64,000 bases of DNA from Proteles cristata cristata (lineage: Eukaryota; Chordata; Mammalia; Carnivora; Hyaenidae). Under the pieces are notes generated by a model that saw only the letters and a program-made list of their open reading frames with translations, ran no database searches and had not been told where the DNA came from. The position numbers and the translations under genes are program-made. Each line of letters starts with the position of its first letter. The first letter of the stretch is position 1. Shown here one piece after another: positions 32,855-43,894 of the stretch. The DNA lies in contig JAESUZ010005469.1 in NCBI GenBank assembly GCA_017311185.1, positions 1,056,001 through 1,120,000 on the forward strand, written 5' to 3'.

Positions 32855-34135
32855 TAAAGTCCCAGACATCTAAATATTAACCGAGCGAGTTCAGAATAGT
32901 CCATAACAGACTTCTGTCCACTCTCCTCAACAGAGCTCTGAACCACTTTCTTGTCCCACAAATCTCAATGAACAAAAAGAAGAGAATGATGAAAGGAGAA
33001 AACAGAAGGAAGGAAAAAAGGAAGGGAGGAGGAGGGAAGAGGAGGGTGAATACAGAGAACCTGGGAGCACGCTGGAGGGAGCTCCGTTCAGGGCAAAATG
33101 GAGACCCCAGGCTGGTTTCTAAGACCTCCAGGTGGGGCATGGGAAGGTTGCATTCCTCTAAAGTCAGAAACATCAAGGAACCATAGCTTTCCATCATCAA
33201 GTTATTCCAGGCTGGCTTAGAGGTCTGGGGAGGACATTCAGGCACTCTGAAATACAGCGATAATCAAGAGAAAGAGGGAGTCTTAAATTGAGGATGGAGA
33301 GCAATATACTCAGGTTAATGGAAGCACTAGCAATATTAAATGAAATTGCTCTACCACTTCTTCATAAGACGACACTGGGGAGCCTGCTCTTTGCATAAGC
33401 AGGGAGGGTCCTGGGATTCAGTGGGAGGGCGGAGGAGTTGGGGAATCAGTCATGCAGCAACCATTACAGTTCATGGGAGCCCAGCTCACAACCCCTTGGC
33501 GCACCTGCTGCATATTTACTCAGGCCCACGCAGGAGCCAGGCAAATTTGGGCAGGATTTCAAGGGAGCCTGGAGCCAGGGGAGCCTGCTTTAGTCCAATT
33601 AAATGAAGCAGTATCAGGTGGAAAGTAATTCTGAGTATTCACCATTATAGGGAGTTTTGTGTTTAAGCCTCTCTGTGGACCTTCTTTTAATGAAGAACTA
33701 AACTGTGGGGTCTGGAGGTGGGCAGGAGGAGTTGCTCCAATCCACAGAGTTGAATCTGGCCCCAAGGAAAGCAGACTAGGGCCCACAAAGTCTCCTAAGT
33801 GTGGTGTCTTTCAGCTCCTCTGGCGCTCCCCTCTGGGCCCTGGGACACCTCTGTAGCTATGTCACTTCTGTTTTGTAAAGATGACTGGGGGAGACCTCGC
33901 CAGTCCCGGGGGTGCAAAGAACCTGTATCTGAATGATTGCAGGTAGGTCCAGTGCACTGAAATCTTTGGGGGTCTTCTTTCTGCTTCCTGCCTTTCTGTC
34001 TTCCTTTTCCTGTGTTGCTCTTTTGAGGCAGTAGAAGCTGAGAGAGTGAAGACGAGCTAATAGGGTTGCAGAAAATCAAGTCTTACGTAACAGAGTTAGG
34101 GAAAAATAAGCCCACTAGGGTAGGTAATAAATGCA
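32855..34135. other. No recognisable gene
   Basis: The purine-rich strand at 32965-33045 gives a Lys/Arg-rich plus frame and a Phe/Leu/Ser-rich minus frame, both low-complexity artefacts. The rest is unclassified. Confidence 0.45.
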
Positions 34136-34214
34136 AGAGGAGGAGGGTATGATTCATGAGTTCAAACAGCACAGAGAAGCTGTTGCTTTTAAACTGCTGA
34201 AGCTACTGATTGGA

Positions 34215-34375
34215 GAAATCTCTCTATCAGTAGACATTTAGGGAGGACTTGAAGGGAACCAAGCATTGTGCTACATTGCGGGGGCTGGGCTGAGGATGGG
34301 GGCCATACAGAGAAGCACAAAACAAGGCTGGGGCTCTCAGGTGACTCTTGATCATGGTACCCTGAAGATATTTGT
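34215..34375 (+). repeat. Diverged fragment of ancient interspersed repeat
   Basis: 'gacatttagggaggacttgaagggaaccaagcattgtgctacattgcgggggctgggctgagg...ccatacagagaagcac' resembles the start of the old repeat module (size-limited, 'gtgccaggcactgtgctaggtgctgggg'). Confidence 0.35.
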
Positions 34376-34399
34376 AGAGTCAAAGAGACAAAGGGTCAA

Positions 34400-36139
34400 T
34401 ATGTGAAGTGAAATAACTGGGCATAATTTGACACCACAAACAACATACACTGTTCTTTCAGCCCTAATTCCTCCTTGCCCGCAACGGTCCTCTGGACATA
34501 TTTGAGCATGTTGTCCTGCTTACCACCCTCATGACTGCCTGGCAGTGGCCGCCAAGCAAGGTGACAGCGGACGCCCTAGGTACAGGTGTGATACTGGTCA
34601 CCCTTTTATTTTTACCATGCGCCATTGATTCTAAAAACTGCCAGTGAGAAAATAGGTCTTCTCCCAGCCCCACGCACACCCAAATTCTTTGGCTGGTCTA
34701 AGTCAAAAATTGCTGCAGTTATTGTTGAGTTTTGATTGTATGTTTATATTGTACCTTCAATATGTAAACACATGCAAACACACTAGCACATTTTCATTGC
34801 TTATCACTTAATAAATATCAAATTCTACCTGGAAGCCGATTCAGAAATTCTTAGCTATACAGTCTCCCATACAGGCAGACACACATTCATGTTCCTTTTG
34901 GGAGTAAATTCTCGTGGGTAAGGATCTTTTGAGTTCACACTGGGTACAGATTATGTCTTCCACTCTTGTGATGGATTGCGTGCCGGCACTTTAACCATAG
35001 ATGAAAAACACCAGTCGTGGTGCGAGATCTTAAGGATGAAACAGTGAGAGGTGGGTTACATCGATTGTTATTTTATCAGCCCTCACTGTTGTTGTTTTAA
35101 ACATCCGAGACAGTGAAACAGAGTGCAAACTGCAAGGTGTCGTTTTGTTTAATACAAGTACATTTTAGTGCATGCATGAAATATTTTGCTGTCTTTAAAG
35201 ATCTTGAAAACTGAGATTTCCCCCTTTTGAACTGCTAATTTTTAGTTTTAAAACTATATAACAAATAGAAATAACCGTTATTGAATCCCCAACAGCTGAT
35301 TTCTAAAAACTGATGGTGTGACGTAGAGGAGGGGTTCAGTGTCAAATACACCTGGGGATAGCACTGCTTTCCAGAGACTCCAGAACTTGTCCTAGAAGGA
35401 TTAGGGTCTCACCGCATGACCTGGATGTTGCTGGGTTAGTAGCATTATCTCATTTTTATACCAAAGCAATTCGGATCCTCCCCTAATCCCACTCTACCTT
35501 TCTTCTTCCTGCTCCCAAACACGTTTTGGTCTGAACCCCTCTCTAGTTCTCGATCCCATATTTTCACACAAAGAATTTGGGAAAACGGTGTTGACTTTTT
35601 GTTTTCCTTTTAAGCCTGCTACTTGTTTTACCCTATTTCTGTTTACAGATTTCTTTCTGACTCTCCCATAGTTCTTTAAGATCTACAAAGGAAGCTAACC
35701 CAGAAGAGGGTGCCCTTGGAAAGAGTACAGATCGGTAGATTTGAAGGAACCATTCTCCCCACGCCCCAATTACAAAACTGATCAGAACAATTGCTTAAGA
35801 AGTCCACTTACTAAAGGGCTGAAAAATATGAATCATGATCAGGGGATTTATCAGAAGTATTAAAAGAAGACATGTGGGACCGATTTCCAAAATAGAAAAG
35901 CATTATTTCCCTGGAAATGATCCAGGGAAAACATACAACTGGGAATTTCAACATTTTGCAAGAAACTGGAACACATCATAGGAGAGAAAGGCTCTGTGAG
36001 CAAGACAACAGGAGTTGGAGAAGGTAACGTAGCATGTTTGTGAAAAACCAGACTTGCCAAATAAACTGTCTGTCTTCTACCATTTCAGCTTCAGGATTAG
36101 CAAATGAGGTAGCTTCTGAGCATTTCACTTTTATCTTCA

Positions 36140-36140
<1 letters not shown>
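34400..36140. other. Long repeat-poor stretch, no recognisable gene
   Basis: About 1.7 kb without a recognised interspersed repeat. AT-rich words include 'cacttaataaatatcaaattc', 'gctaatttttagttttaaaac' and 'catcgattgttattttatcagc' (SOX-like attgtta). It could be conserved non-coding DNA. Confidence 0.3.

Positions 36141-36141
<1 letters not shown>

Positions 36142-36187
<46 letters not shown>
36142..36187. repeat. (GT)n microsatellite
   Basis: About 22 uninterrupted GT units. The cysteine/valine-rich and threonine/histidine-rich frames across it are artefacts. Confidence 0.98.
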
Positions 36188-36190
<3 letters not shown>

Positions 36191-36199
36191 GGTTTGATT

Positions 36200-36720
36200 T
36201 GAAGACTAGAAAAGGATTTGAGGTCATGGGGATCTGGGAATGGAAAGCGACGGCCACAAATGGGTGGCACTGTCTCAGACCTGGACGGGAAGCTTCCAGC
36301 AAAGTGCCCAAAGGATCTCTTTCTGGCCAGGCTTGTTTCATTGACATTCTGGAAAAAGGGAATCATGTAGCGTATTACTAGATGGCGGCGTCTGGGTGTC
36401 AGAGCTGTCTGTGTGATAGAGACTGGGAGGGATTAGCAGAGTCCGCCATCAACACAAGCCATGCTCTGCACACCTAGGCAGCCGAGAGTGTGAACTCGGC
36501 CAGCGCCGACATGGAGAAGTAGTTGGGGGCTGAGGGAACAAGTTCTCAAGAGCCCAGCTGGCCGGGCGCCACCCTTTAGGCACTGACAGAGAGGAGAGCC
36601 AATTCAGAAGAGACTCCCGGGACAAAAGAGGCTGGCAACAAGCTCGAGGTTGTTAAAGCAGAAAAAGAGAAGCCTCTTCATATGCCTGCAGGACTCATCT
36701 GCAGAACAGGACTGTTTGGG
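36200..36720. other. No recognisable gene
   Basis: Moderately GC-rich single-copy-looking DNA after the (GT)n tract; nothing supportable. Confidence 0.45.
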
Positions 36721-36892
36721 GTTGAATTGTGTCCCTCCTCCCATTCATATGTTGAAGCCCTAACCCTCCATCATCTCAGAATATATTTCCTTATTTGGAA
36801 ATAGGGTTGTTGAGATGTAATTAGTTAAGATACTGGAATGGTTGGTCCCTAGTCCAATAGGACTGGTGTCCTTATAAAAAGAGGAATTTTGG

Positions 36893-37095
36893 GGGCACCT
36901 GGGTGGCTCCTTCAGGTAAGCATCTGACTTTTGATCTTGGCTCAGGTCATGATCTCACAGTTCATGAGTTCAAGCCCTATGTCAGGTTCTGCACTGACAA
37001 CACAGAACCTCCTTAGGAGTCTCTCTCTGCTCCTCCTCCACTTGTGCACACTTTCACACACACTCTTTCTTAGTATAGAAACATGTTTTTCTTAC
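36893..37095 (+). repeat. CAN SINE inserted in the LTR
   Basis: Head ggggcacctgggtggctcctt, B box catgagttcaagccc, a shortened body, and a CT-rich end with 'cttagtatagaaacatg' instead of the usual AAATAAATAAA tail. Sixteen-base target duplications aaaagagg(a/c)attttgg lie at 36877-36892 and 37096-37111. The insertion post-dates the LTR. Confidence 0.92.
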
Positions 37096-37176
37096 AAAAG
37101 AGGCATTTTGGAGACAGGTGTGCATACAGATGGAATACCAGGTGAACATGAAGACAAAAATCTATAAGCCAAAGAA

Positions 37177-37263
37177 TGCCCGTGATTGCCAGTGAATTGC
37201 CCAAGTGCCCATGATTGCCAGTGAATCACCAAAATGCCAGTGATTGCCAGTGAATCACCAAAA
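37177..37263 (+). repeat. 29-bp minisatellite, three copies, inside the LTR
   Basis: Units at 37177-37205, 37206-37234 and 37235-37263 share 'tgattgccagtgaat' followed by caccaaaa or tgcccaag. Copies 2 and 3 differ at two or so positions, copy 1 at more. Usual LTRs of this type have this 'gattgccagcaaacacc' segment once. Confidence 0.9.
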
Positions 37264-37429
37264 GCTAAGAGAAAGAGATGGAAGGAATTGTCTCTCACAG
37301 TGTCTGAAGGAACTCATATTGCTGATACTTCGATTTTGGACTTCTGGGCTCCAGAGCTATGAGATACGAATTTCTATTATTTATACCACCCCATTTGTGG
37401 CAACCCCAGGAAACTAACACAGGGGCTGA

Positions 37430-38010
37430 AGTCATTCAGTGACACATGTGACTCTTGCTGGAAACTGGTTCGTGTGTCTGGAGGGCAGGCTCCACATAGG
37501 GCCATGGGAGGAAGAGTAACAGTTGATACGGCCCAGGAGCGGCTGAACTGGGTAGTGCGCTTTCTAGCATCGAGGATGTTTTAAGTGGAGATCAGATGGC
37601 CACCTGCTTGGTGTATTGTGAGGTCAATTCTTTGGGTCATTTCCAAGGTCTCTTCTCATTGTAAAAGTCCATCATTCTAACTCTAAAAGTATTCACTGAC
37701 AGAAAATTAACTTACAATTTAAAAGTGGGAATTGTTCTGTTCTGAGAAAGGACAGATTGTAAAGAATCATAAAAATAAAACCACTAAAATATAATTCCAC
37801 ACAAGGAAAAATGCAGGTATTAACAAGGGAGATATTTCAAGAACCCAGTGGGCAGGATGTACATGAATAATAATGATGCTGAAATTAAGGGGCATTGAGT
37901 CATATTAAAGATGTGTTTATATGATGTGACTGCAAAAAGGTGGTTTAATCTAAACATCATCTGTAGGTGTTGGAAGCATAGAGTTTCATGTAAGGCAGGT
38001 TCCTATCCGA
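37430..38010. other. No recognisable gene
   Basis: AT-rich single-copy-looking DNA; no repeat family recognised. Confidence 0.5.
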
Positions 38011-38014
38011 ACAC

Positions 38015-38175
38015 TCAAGAGCGCTATGGCCTTGGCCTATCTGTTTAACTTCTCTGAGCAAAAGTTTCCTCATCTGCGGAGTGGGACAGTATTGTCTGGC
38101 TCCCAGTGTCAGAAGGATGACATGATACTTGAGACAGTTGATGAAAAGTAAGAATGCAATAAGAGATTACCATTC
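38015..38175 (+). repeat. MIR fragment
   Basis: 'gctatggccttggcctatctgtttaacttctctgagcaaaagtttcctcatctgcggagtgggacagtattg' follows the MIR core. Confidence 0.75.
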
Positions 38176-38472
38176 TTATCATGAAATCATTGCCCCCAGT
38201 GCCAAAACAGAAGGCTGATCACACATAGACAGACAGACACACACACAGAAACAACAATGACAGAAATCAAAGCTTTACAGGAAAACTTTAGGTTAGATTT
38301 CAGGACATCAATATTGATATTCCATACTAACTGTGAAAGTTTCCCTTACTAACGTCAAATCTAAGTTAAATTAGTGAGAATCGTGTATGCTACCTCATTC
38401 CACATACACTCAAGTGGAATGGTGGGTGAGTTTTTATGGATGACCAACTCATTTGAAAGCACTGAGGTCAGG

Positions 38473-38669
38473 TGGGGGTGGGGAGGCTGTGCCTGGGTGG
38501 CTCAGTCAGTTGTGCGTCCAACTCTTGATTTCGGCTTGGGTCATGATCTCACAGTGACCACAAGGAGCCTCCTTGGAATTCTCTCTCTCCCTCTCTCTCT
38601 GCCTGTCCCTCACCCCCTCAAAATAAATAAACTTAGAAAGAGAGAGAGAGAGAAAGAAAGAAAGAAGGA

Positions 38670-38733
<64 letters not shown>

Positions 38734-38735
38734 AC
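38473..38735 (+). repeat. CAN SINE ending in an expanded (GAAA)n tail
   Basis: Head tgcctgggtggctcagtcag with a shortened middle (B box lost), then the CT-rich region, 'caaaataaataaacttag', and a long GA/GAAA tail. Fourteen-base target duplications gcactgag(g)tcagg-like lie at 38459-38472 and 38736-38749. They enclose the microsatellite, so the (GAAA)n tract grew from the SINE tail. Confidence 0.92.
38636..38734. repeat. (GAAA)n microsatellite
   Basis: Six or so GA units, then about 20 GAAA units with one GAAGG interruption. The Lys/Glu/Arg-rich and Phe/Ser/Leu-rich frames across it are artefacts. Confidence 0.98.
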
Positions 38736-38749
38736 GCACTGAGGGCAGG

Positions 38750-40365
38750 CCAGTGTTTGAGACCTCGGTCTGATGTGTAGCCTTGGATGTGTCCAGCAGA
38801 GCTTAGCCTCACCTACCTCATCAGTTTGCGGGGGGGGTGGGGGGGCACCAGAGGGGTCCAGGCTTGGGCAAAGTGTCAGGGAGAGGGCAGTGTCAGCATG
38901 GAGCATGTCAGCATCACATCCTCGGGGCTTTGGGAAAGTGACTGTGGACGCTTACTCTGCCCCACGTGTAAGTGCCTGAATGCCAGGGGATGCGAGGGTC
39001 TATTGGTTCTGATAGAGCCAGTCAAAACGAGGAGTAATGCATGAAATGAAGGTAGATGAGGCTTTAAGGGAAGGGAAAATTTCAGTTCAGCAGGATCCTT
39101 TAGATAATGAAGTAGTCTCCGAGGGGCCTCGAAGAAGCAGGCCTCCTCTGGAGCTCACAGGGAAACAGGCAGCAGCCCTGCCTGCTGAGGCGGGAGTAAT
39201 TCGGATCTTCAGCCCCTCTTGGTCTTCACAGCTTCTCCTTCCTCTTTGAACTTGACGCTTTTCCCCAAGACGTTCCTTGATCTGAATTGCTCCTTCGCCC
39301 AGCCTCCGATCCATTGCTGGTGTTAGAATCGGCCGGCGTTTGGAGTCTCTGGTGATATAGGCTAGTCTTGAAAAGCGCCCACTGTCTCTCTGCTCAGCCG
39401 GCCCCCACCACCTAACTGTCACCGCACGTTTGCGGTGGGCCCTCGCAGCCCGGCTGACTCCTGCGCCTAGGTGTCAGCCTCCTCATTAGGCATGCTCTGG
39501 GGCTGTCTGGTGTCAGAGCTGGCCGGTGCATCAGAATGCAGGGCATGCCTCGGGCTCCTGGGAAGCTGCACATTCCGCATGAAATATGAAGGCAACAGCC
39601 AGCCCTGGGGAGACCCAGGGTGAATTCAGTAGAATAGCAGCAAAAGTGGCTAGCGGGGGAGGGGAGGCTCTGCAGGGTCAGGGAGACCACGTGGGCACCC
39701 ATCACAGATTTTAAAGGCACCTCTTTCTTGGGGTGGGGGGCGGGATGCAGGAAGGGGGCACACAGTTCTTGTATCCCTTCGGCTGTTCCTGTCATACACT
39801 CCCCGTTACATTCCTTCTGCATATGCTCACGGTATAGCTGTGATTATGGTGATGTGCCCTTTTGAGATAGGCAGCCGGCTCCCTCTCCTGCTGTGCTCAT
39901 CACCGATTCTTGAGTTTCTCTTTTGGGACAACCTGAAATCATCGAAGCGGTCCGTGTGGATTTCAGAGTACCTGACAGTATGAAGCATAATAAAAGTAAT
40001 GATTGTGCAGCAGGCCCCGGGGACGCTTGTCGCACACCACCGTGGGCCCGCAGAGGTTAAGCGTGTTTAGCAAGTTGTGGCCTCGGATGGCCCAAAGGCC
40101 TTCTGTAAAAGGCTGTCCTCGCCTTCCTCCCAAATCTCTCAACTTCCAGCCAAGGCTCTCTGTGGGGACTCTAGGCGGCCATTCAGAGAGGAGGTGCTGA
40201 CCATTCATCCCCACCGTTGGCACAAAGGGCCTACCATGCGTCTCAGACACATTAGTGTGTAATGCACTTGGATATCTCCCTCAGGACACTTACCCACTAT
40301 CACGTGGTCAGTTTGCATGCAGGTCCCCGCCCTAGATACTCTATCTATGAAGTAGAGGTGCTGTA
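38750..40365. other. Repeat-poor, moderately GC-rich stretch, no recognisable gene
   Basis: No interspersed repeat recognised. Minus frames of 111 and 136 codons (39087-39422 and 39412-39822) have rival frames and no family features. The part 39840-40060 ('gagtacctgacagtatgaagcataataaaagtaatgattg') has a conserved-element look, by inference only. Confidence 0.35.
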
Positions 40366-40369
40366 CTTC

Positions 40370-40430
40370 TTGTTATTGTATAGCTGGGGAGAGGCACATA
40401 GTAGGTACTCAATGAATACTGAAAAAATTT
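40370..40430 (+). repeat. L2-type 3' tail
   Basis: 'ggggagaggcacatagtaggtactcaatgaatactgaa' matches the common end of L2/MIR elements. Confidence 0.55.
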
Positions 40431-40654
40431 TATCTGGTGAGACTTCCTTCCTACCCCATCACACACCCGAGTTATCAAGAAACACACTACTGATCTCTCC
40501 AAATACAGAAAACTTGAGAAGGCATTTATCCTCCCCACCCTAAAGCCACAATGCCCATTACAGTGCGAACAGAGCACAGAATTGATTCCACTTTGTGCAG
40601 TTGATTATAGGATTATAGAACATCCCACCTTCTTTTGACCCGAGAACTAATCAT

Positions 40655-40722
40655 TTTATATATACATATATGTGCATATATATGTATACGTGTGTGCATA
40701 ATTACATACGCATGTGTGTTAC
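40655..40722. repeat. Degenerate (TA/TATG/TG)n tract
   Basis: Alternating purine-pyrimidine text: tatatatacatatatgtgc, then tatatgtatacgtgtgtgc, then acatacgcatgtgtg. Confidence 0.85.
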
Positions 40723-40724
40723 CC

Positions 40725-41104
40725 CCTTAGAAATAGTTCTTGGGCTATTAAGGCCTCCATGGGCTTCTTGGGAGTAACAGACAACTCAGTACGAGCTGCA
40801 TGGTTCTTACCCCTGGAAACCTCCTGTAGCCAGGATGAGAAGGGCAGTTGCCAAGAGCGGCAGGGTCGTTCTGCTTGCTGGTATTTGTCATGCAAACCAT
40901 TTGCATTCCTTGTGAGAGTTTTCTGCAAGAAACCCCGAAAAGATGATGTCTACTTAGAGCCCATGCCACTTCTGGTTGGCGGTACTGCCTAGGGCATACC
41001 TCCAGGAGGCACCTTTCACACAGGATGCCTTGCTATTTGGAATGTGGAGACACGTACGCTTGTCTGACCTGCGGGAAACTTCAACACCTATGATTTTATT
41101 TGGT
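40725..41104. other. No recognisable gene
   Basis: Opposing frames at 40714-40992 and 40719-40969; no repeat recognised. Confidence 0.45.
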
Positions 41105-41121
41105 GACTCTCTTCTAATTTT

Positions 41122-41335
41122 GAATTTTTTTAATGTTTATTTAATTTTGAGACACAGAGACAGAGCATGAGCAGGGAGGGGCAGAGAGAGAGGGAGACAC
41201 AGAATCTGAAGCAGGTTCCAGGCTCTGAGCTAGCTGTCAGCCCAGAGCCTGAAATGGGGCTCGAACTCACAGACGGAGAGTTCATGACCTGAGCTGAAGT
41301 TGGATGCTTAACCAACTGAGCCACCCAGGTGCCCC
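41122..41335 (-). repeat. CAN SINE, older subfamily
   Basis: Full-length antisense copy from 'ttttttttaatgtttatttaa' to 'ccaactgagccacccaggtgcccc'. Target duplications gactct(ct)cttctaatttt lie at about 41105-41121 and 41336-41350. The B box reads ggctcgaactcacag in complement. Confidence 0.95.
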
Positions 41336-41439
41336 GACTCTTCTAATTTTGCCAAGGATTTGGCTTCTTTGTGAACCGAGAGGACTCTGTCTTTGTTTGG
41401 TTCCTGATGGGGCAATAGGATTCAACTCAAATGCTGGCT

Positions 41440-41562
41440 TCTCACCAGGCTGTAAGCTCCCAGGGGACAGGGCATTGTCAGTCCCACTCACTGTCACATC
41501 CCTTGTGGCTAGAACAGTGCCTACCACAGCACAGGTGCTCCACAAATATTTTGGGCAACTAC
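41440..41562 (+). repeat. L2 LINE 3' end
   Basis: 'ggctgtaagctcccaggggacagggcattgtcag', 'tagaacagtgcctaccacagcacaggtgctccacaaatattttg' follows the L2 3' order. Confidence 0.8.
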
Positions 41563-41564
41563 CA

Positions 41565-43730
41565 CAAAGGAAGCGTGGACCCTTATCCCGTAGACAGTGG
41601 TAGGTTCAGGCCTGGGTCTTCCCTGTCTTCAACATGCAGATGCTGAGAGTGTTTCCTTCTCTGCTGGGGTTGCTGAAGCAGGATCAGGAAGTTAGGAAGA
41701 GAGGAAAATTTGGCTATCAGACAAAATGAAGAGATGGAGAGAGAGAGAGAAGACAGCAAGCTAGCTCAAACCATGTAATATGACTATATATTTAGTCCCA
41801 GTTGAGGATCTAATGCAGAATGCCTTAGTTACAGGAACCGTGAATTCCTTATTTATTTATTTGCTACAGATTATACTAGAAGAGGGTTTTGTCACTTAAA
41901 ACCAAAAGCAGTCTGACTGATACGCTTGTGCATATTGTCTCTATTGCCTTTCAAATCTGTTCATTTACTCCGTGCTAACAGCCGACACTCTTTACATTTT
42001 ATGCATGTGGATCTTCAAAATGTCTATTTTCACATAGCGGTCATCTTGTCCATCACTTTTGCTCATTTTAAGCAGAACTGTGTTTAAGCCACGCACTCAA
42101 GGCAGCTGTTCCTTTCCCATACAAAGAATCTAGACAGAGGGAATTCTTCAAATTCTCTGGACTTAACAGTTCCCACTGGTGACAGATCCTTGGGTCCCTG
42201 GAATACACAGAGCCCCCTGACCACTCATCCTAACTCTGCGGTGGGCCTTGTGCTCGGTGCTGCTGGGACAGCACACAATTGTTTGTACCTTGTCTCCTGG
42301 GAATGAGGTTTGTCTCACCAGCTAGACAAGAGACGGGCAATTTTCAGAGAACAACAAAGGGCAGAAAGATTCTCCACGGATATCTGTTATGTGACAACAT
42401 CGTCCACAGCACTGCCCACCCCTGTGGGATAAATGACTTCCCCGTCCAGCGTCACACACACAGGCTCAGAGCCATTCAGCAGCCGCTTGCCCATGGGCTG
42501 AGCTGTAAAGTGTCAGAGCAGGTCTGTCTGATCTGAGCGCCCGTGTTTTTCTTCCTTTCACTAAGTTACCTCCGGGGCCACGTTTTGATGTACTCTGTAC
42601 AGTCCTGGCCACTCAGCGTCACGGCAGCCACGCTCTAAGTCCCACGATGACAGTGCTGCTTTTACCACCATCTCATACTAACCTAATGAGAAGGGAATGT
42701 TAGGCCACCCCTCCCCGGTGTGAGAGAGTGGCTTGACATAGGGGTGCATAGAAACAGGAGAAGTTCAGAGTCTAATTTCCTTCCTCTGTGGCCCACCCAG
42801 CCTCTGGGATTCAGAGCACGGCCCGGGAAGGCATTCTGTTCCTGAGCAGACAGCACTGCCTCTGGCTGGGTGTCAGCCCCCTGACCCACCTCGTTTTTGT
42901 TTTGCAGGTGCTGGAAAGGGGGTGCAGCCATCCCCAGCCCCCAACAGGGAAGGGCGGAAAGAGCTGCGCTGTGCATGGGCGAGTGTGTGTGTGTGCATAC
43001 GTGTGGTCCTCGGAGTGAGGGCCCGGCAGGGGCCAATCTGCAAAACAACATTAAGAAACCGAAACATTTTCCACTGAGAAACAGAATTACTGCCCGTGGA
43101 ATTCTTACCCAGCCCGAAAAGTGAGGGCAGCCCCTCCTTTTCATTAGTTAAACAAAGAGGGTTATTTTTCAAATGAAAACTTTCAGTGTGGAAAACAATC
43201 TAATTCCCGGGGCTTTTCAAGAAGCAAGATTCTCAGTGCTCGAATAAATATGTCTATGCGGACGCGCAGCTGCAAAGGGAGGTGCGGGTACCTGATCAAA
43301 CGAAAGCGGCAGGCCTGGCCAGTGGGGGACCTGGGACTCAGCTTCAGGCTTCTTGAAACAATCCCACGCAGGAAAGCCAACAGAGGAAAGGATCCGTGGC
43401 CTCACATTTGACCGCTGTACTAGGGAGGACAGAAAAGAGAGAGAAAAAAAGCTGAAAATAAAAATATTTTCTGTATGTCCATTAAATGATCCTCTCTCTT
43501 CCTCCAAGTCAATGAGCTCCCTCTGGTTGGAAAATAATCTGCCAACTCAAGCCCTGCTTCCATGCTTGGTTCAACAGGGCGTGTTCAGCTTTATTGAATT
43601 CCTAGCCCTTAGATGTCTTTCAAGCACAAGCTGGCTTCCACACGGAGACTGCCGGGGTAACATCATGACTTTGTCTTGAGGTGCTCTCTTCATAAACGCT
43701 CGAGGTACTTACGTTTGTTTAAGAGCGGGA
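41565..43730. other. Long repeat-poor stretch, no recognisable gene
   Basis: About 2.2 kb without a recognised repeat family beyond short (GA)n and (GT)n runs (about 41737 and 42983). The 153-codon minus frame (42683-43144) has no family features. The part 43020-43260 ('cattagttaaacaaagagggttatttttc', 'caatctaattcccgggg') has the look of a conserved non-coding element. This is inference. Confidence 0.35.
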
Positions 43731-43734
43731 CAGA

Positions 43735-43890
43735 ATACAGAGGCAGGCTACAAGGGTTCAAGTTCTAGCTGCACCACTTAAAAGCAGTGTGCACTTACTG
43801 TGTGGGCCTCAGCTGGCCATCTGCAAAGGGGAACAGAGATGGTGCCCATGCCACAGGGTTAGCACGAACATTAGACGGGGACATGAGTAC
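43735..43890 (+). repeat. MIR fragment
   Basis: 'ggctacaagggttcaagttctagctgcaccacttaaaagcagtgtgcacttactgtgtgggcctcagc...catctgcaaaggggaacagagatggtgcc...cagggttagcacgaac' follows the MIR 5' and core. Confidence 0.75.
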
Positions 43891-43894
43891 TAGG

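Larger units (their letters stand above)
36723..37425 (+). mobile_element. MaLR/MLT1-type solitary LTR, interrupted by a SINE
   Basis: The text begins 'ggttgaattgtgtccctcc', continues 'catatgttgaagccctaacc', 'ccttatttggaaatagggttgttgagatgtaattagttaag', 'ccaataggactggtgtccttataaaaagagg' and, after the SINE, 'ggaggcattttggagacag...' to 'ttggacttctgggctccagagctatgagatacgaatttctattatttataccacccc' and 'ggaaactaacacagg'. This is the LTR layout of old MaLR (ERVL-related) elements. No internal retroviral genes are visible, so it is probably a solo LTR. A SINE sits at 36893-37095 and a three-copy tandem repeat at 37177-37263. Confidence 0.8.

Noticed and set aside
37177..37263. CRISPR-like array of regularly spaced repeats
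   Set aside because: The three units are directly adjacent with no spacers, lie inside an LTR, and the genome is mammalian.
38374..38906. Lys/Glu/Arg-rich and Phe/Leu/Ser-rich frames
   Set aside because: They are translations of the (GAAA)n tract and the SINE.
42683..43144. 153-codon minus-strand frame
   Set aside because: It includes a His-Thr run from a GT-rich tract and has no domain or codon bias suggesting a gene.
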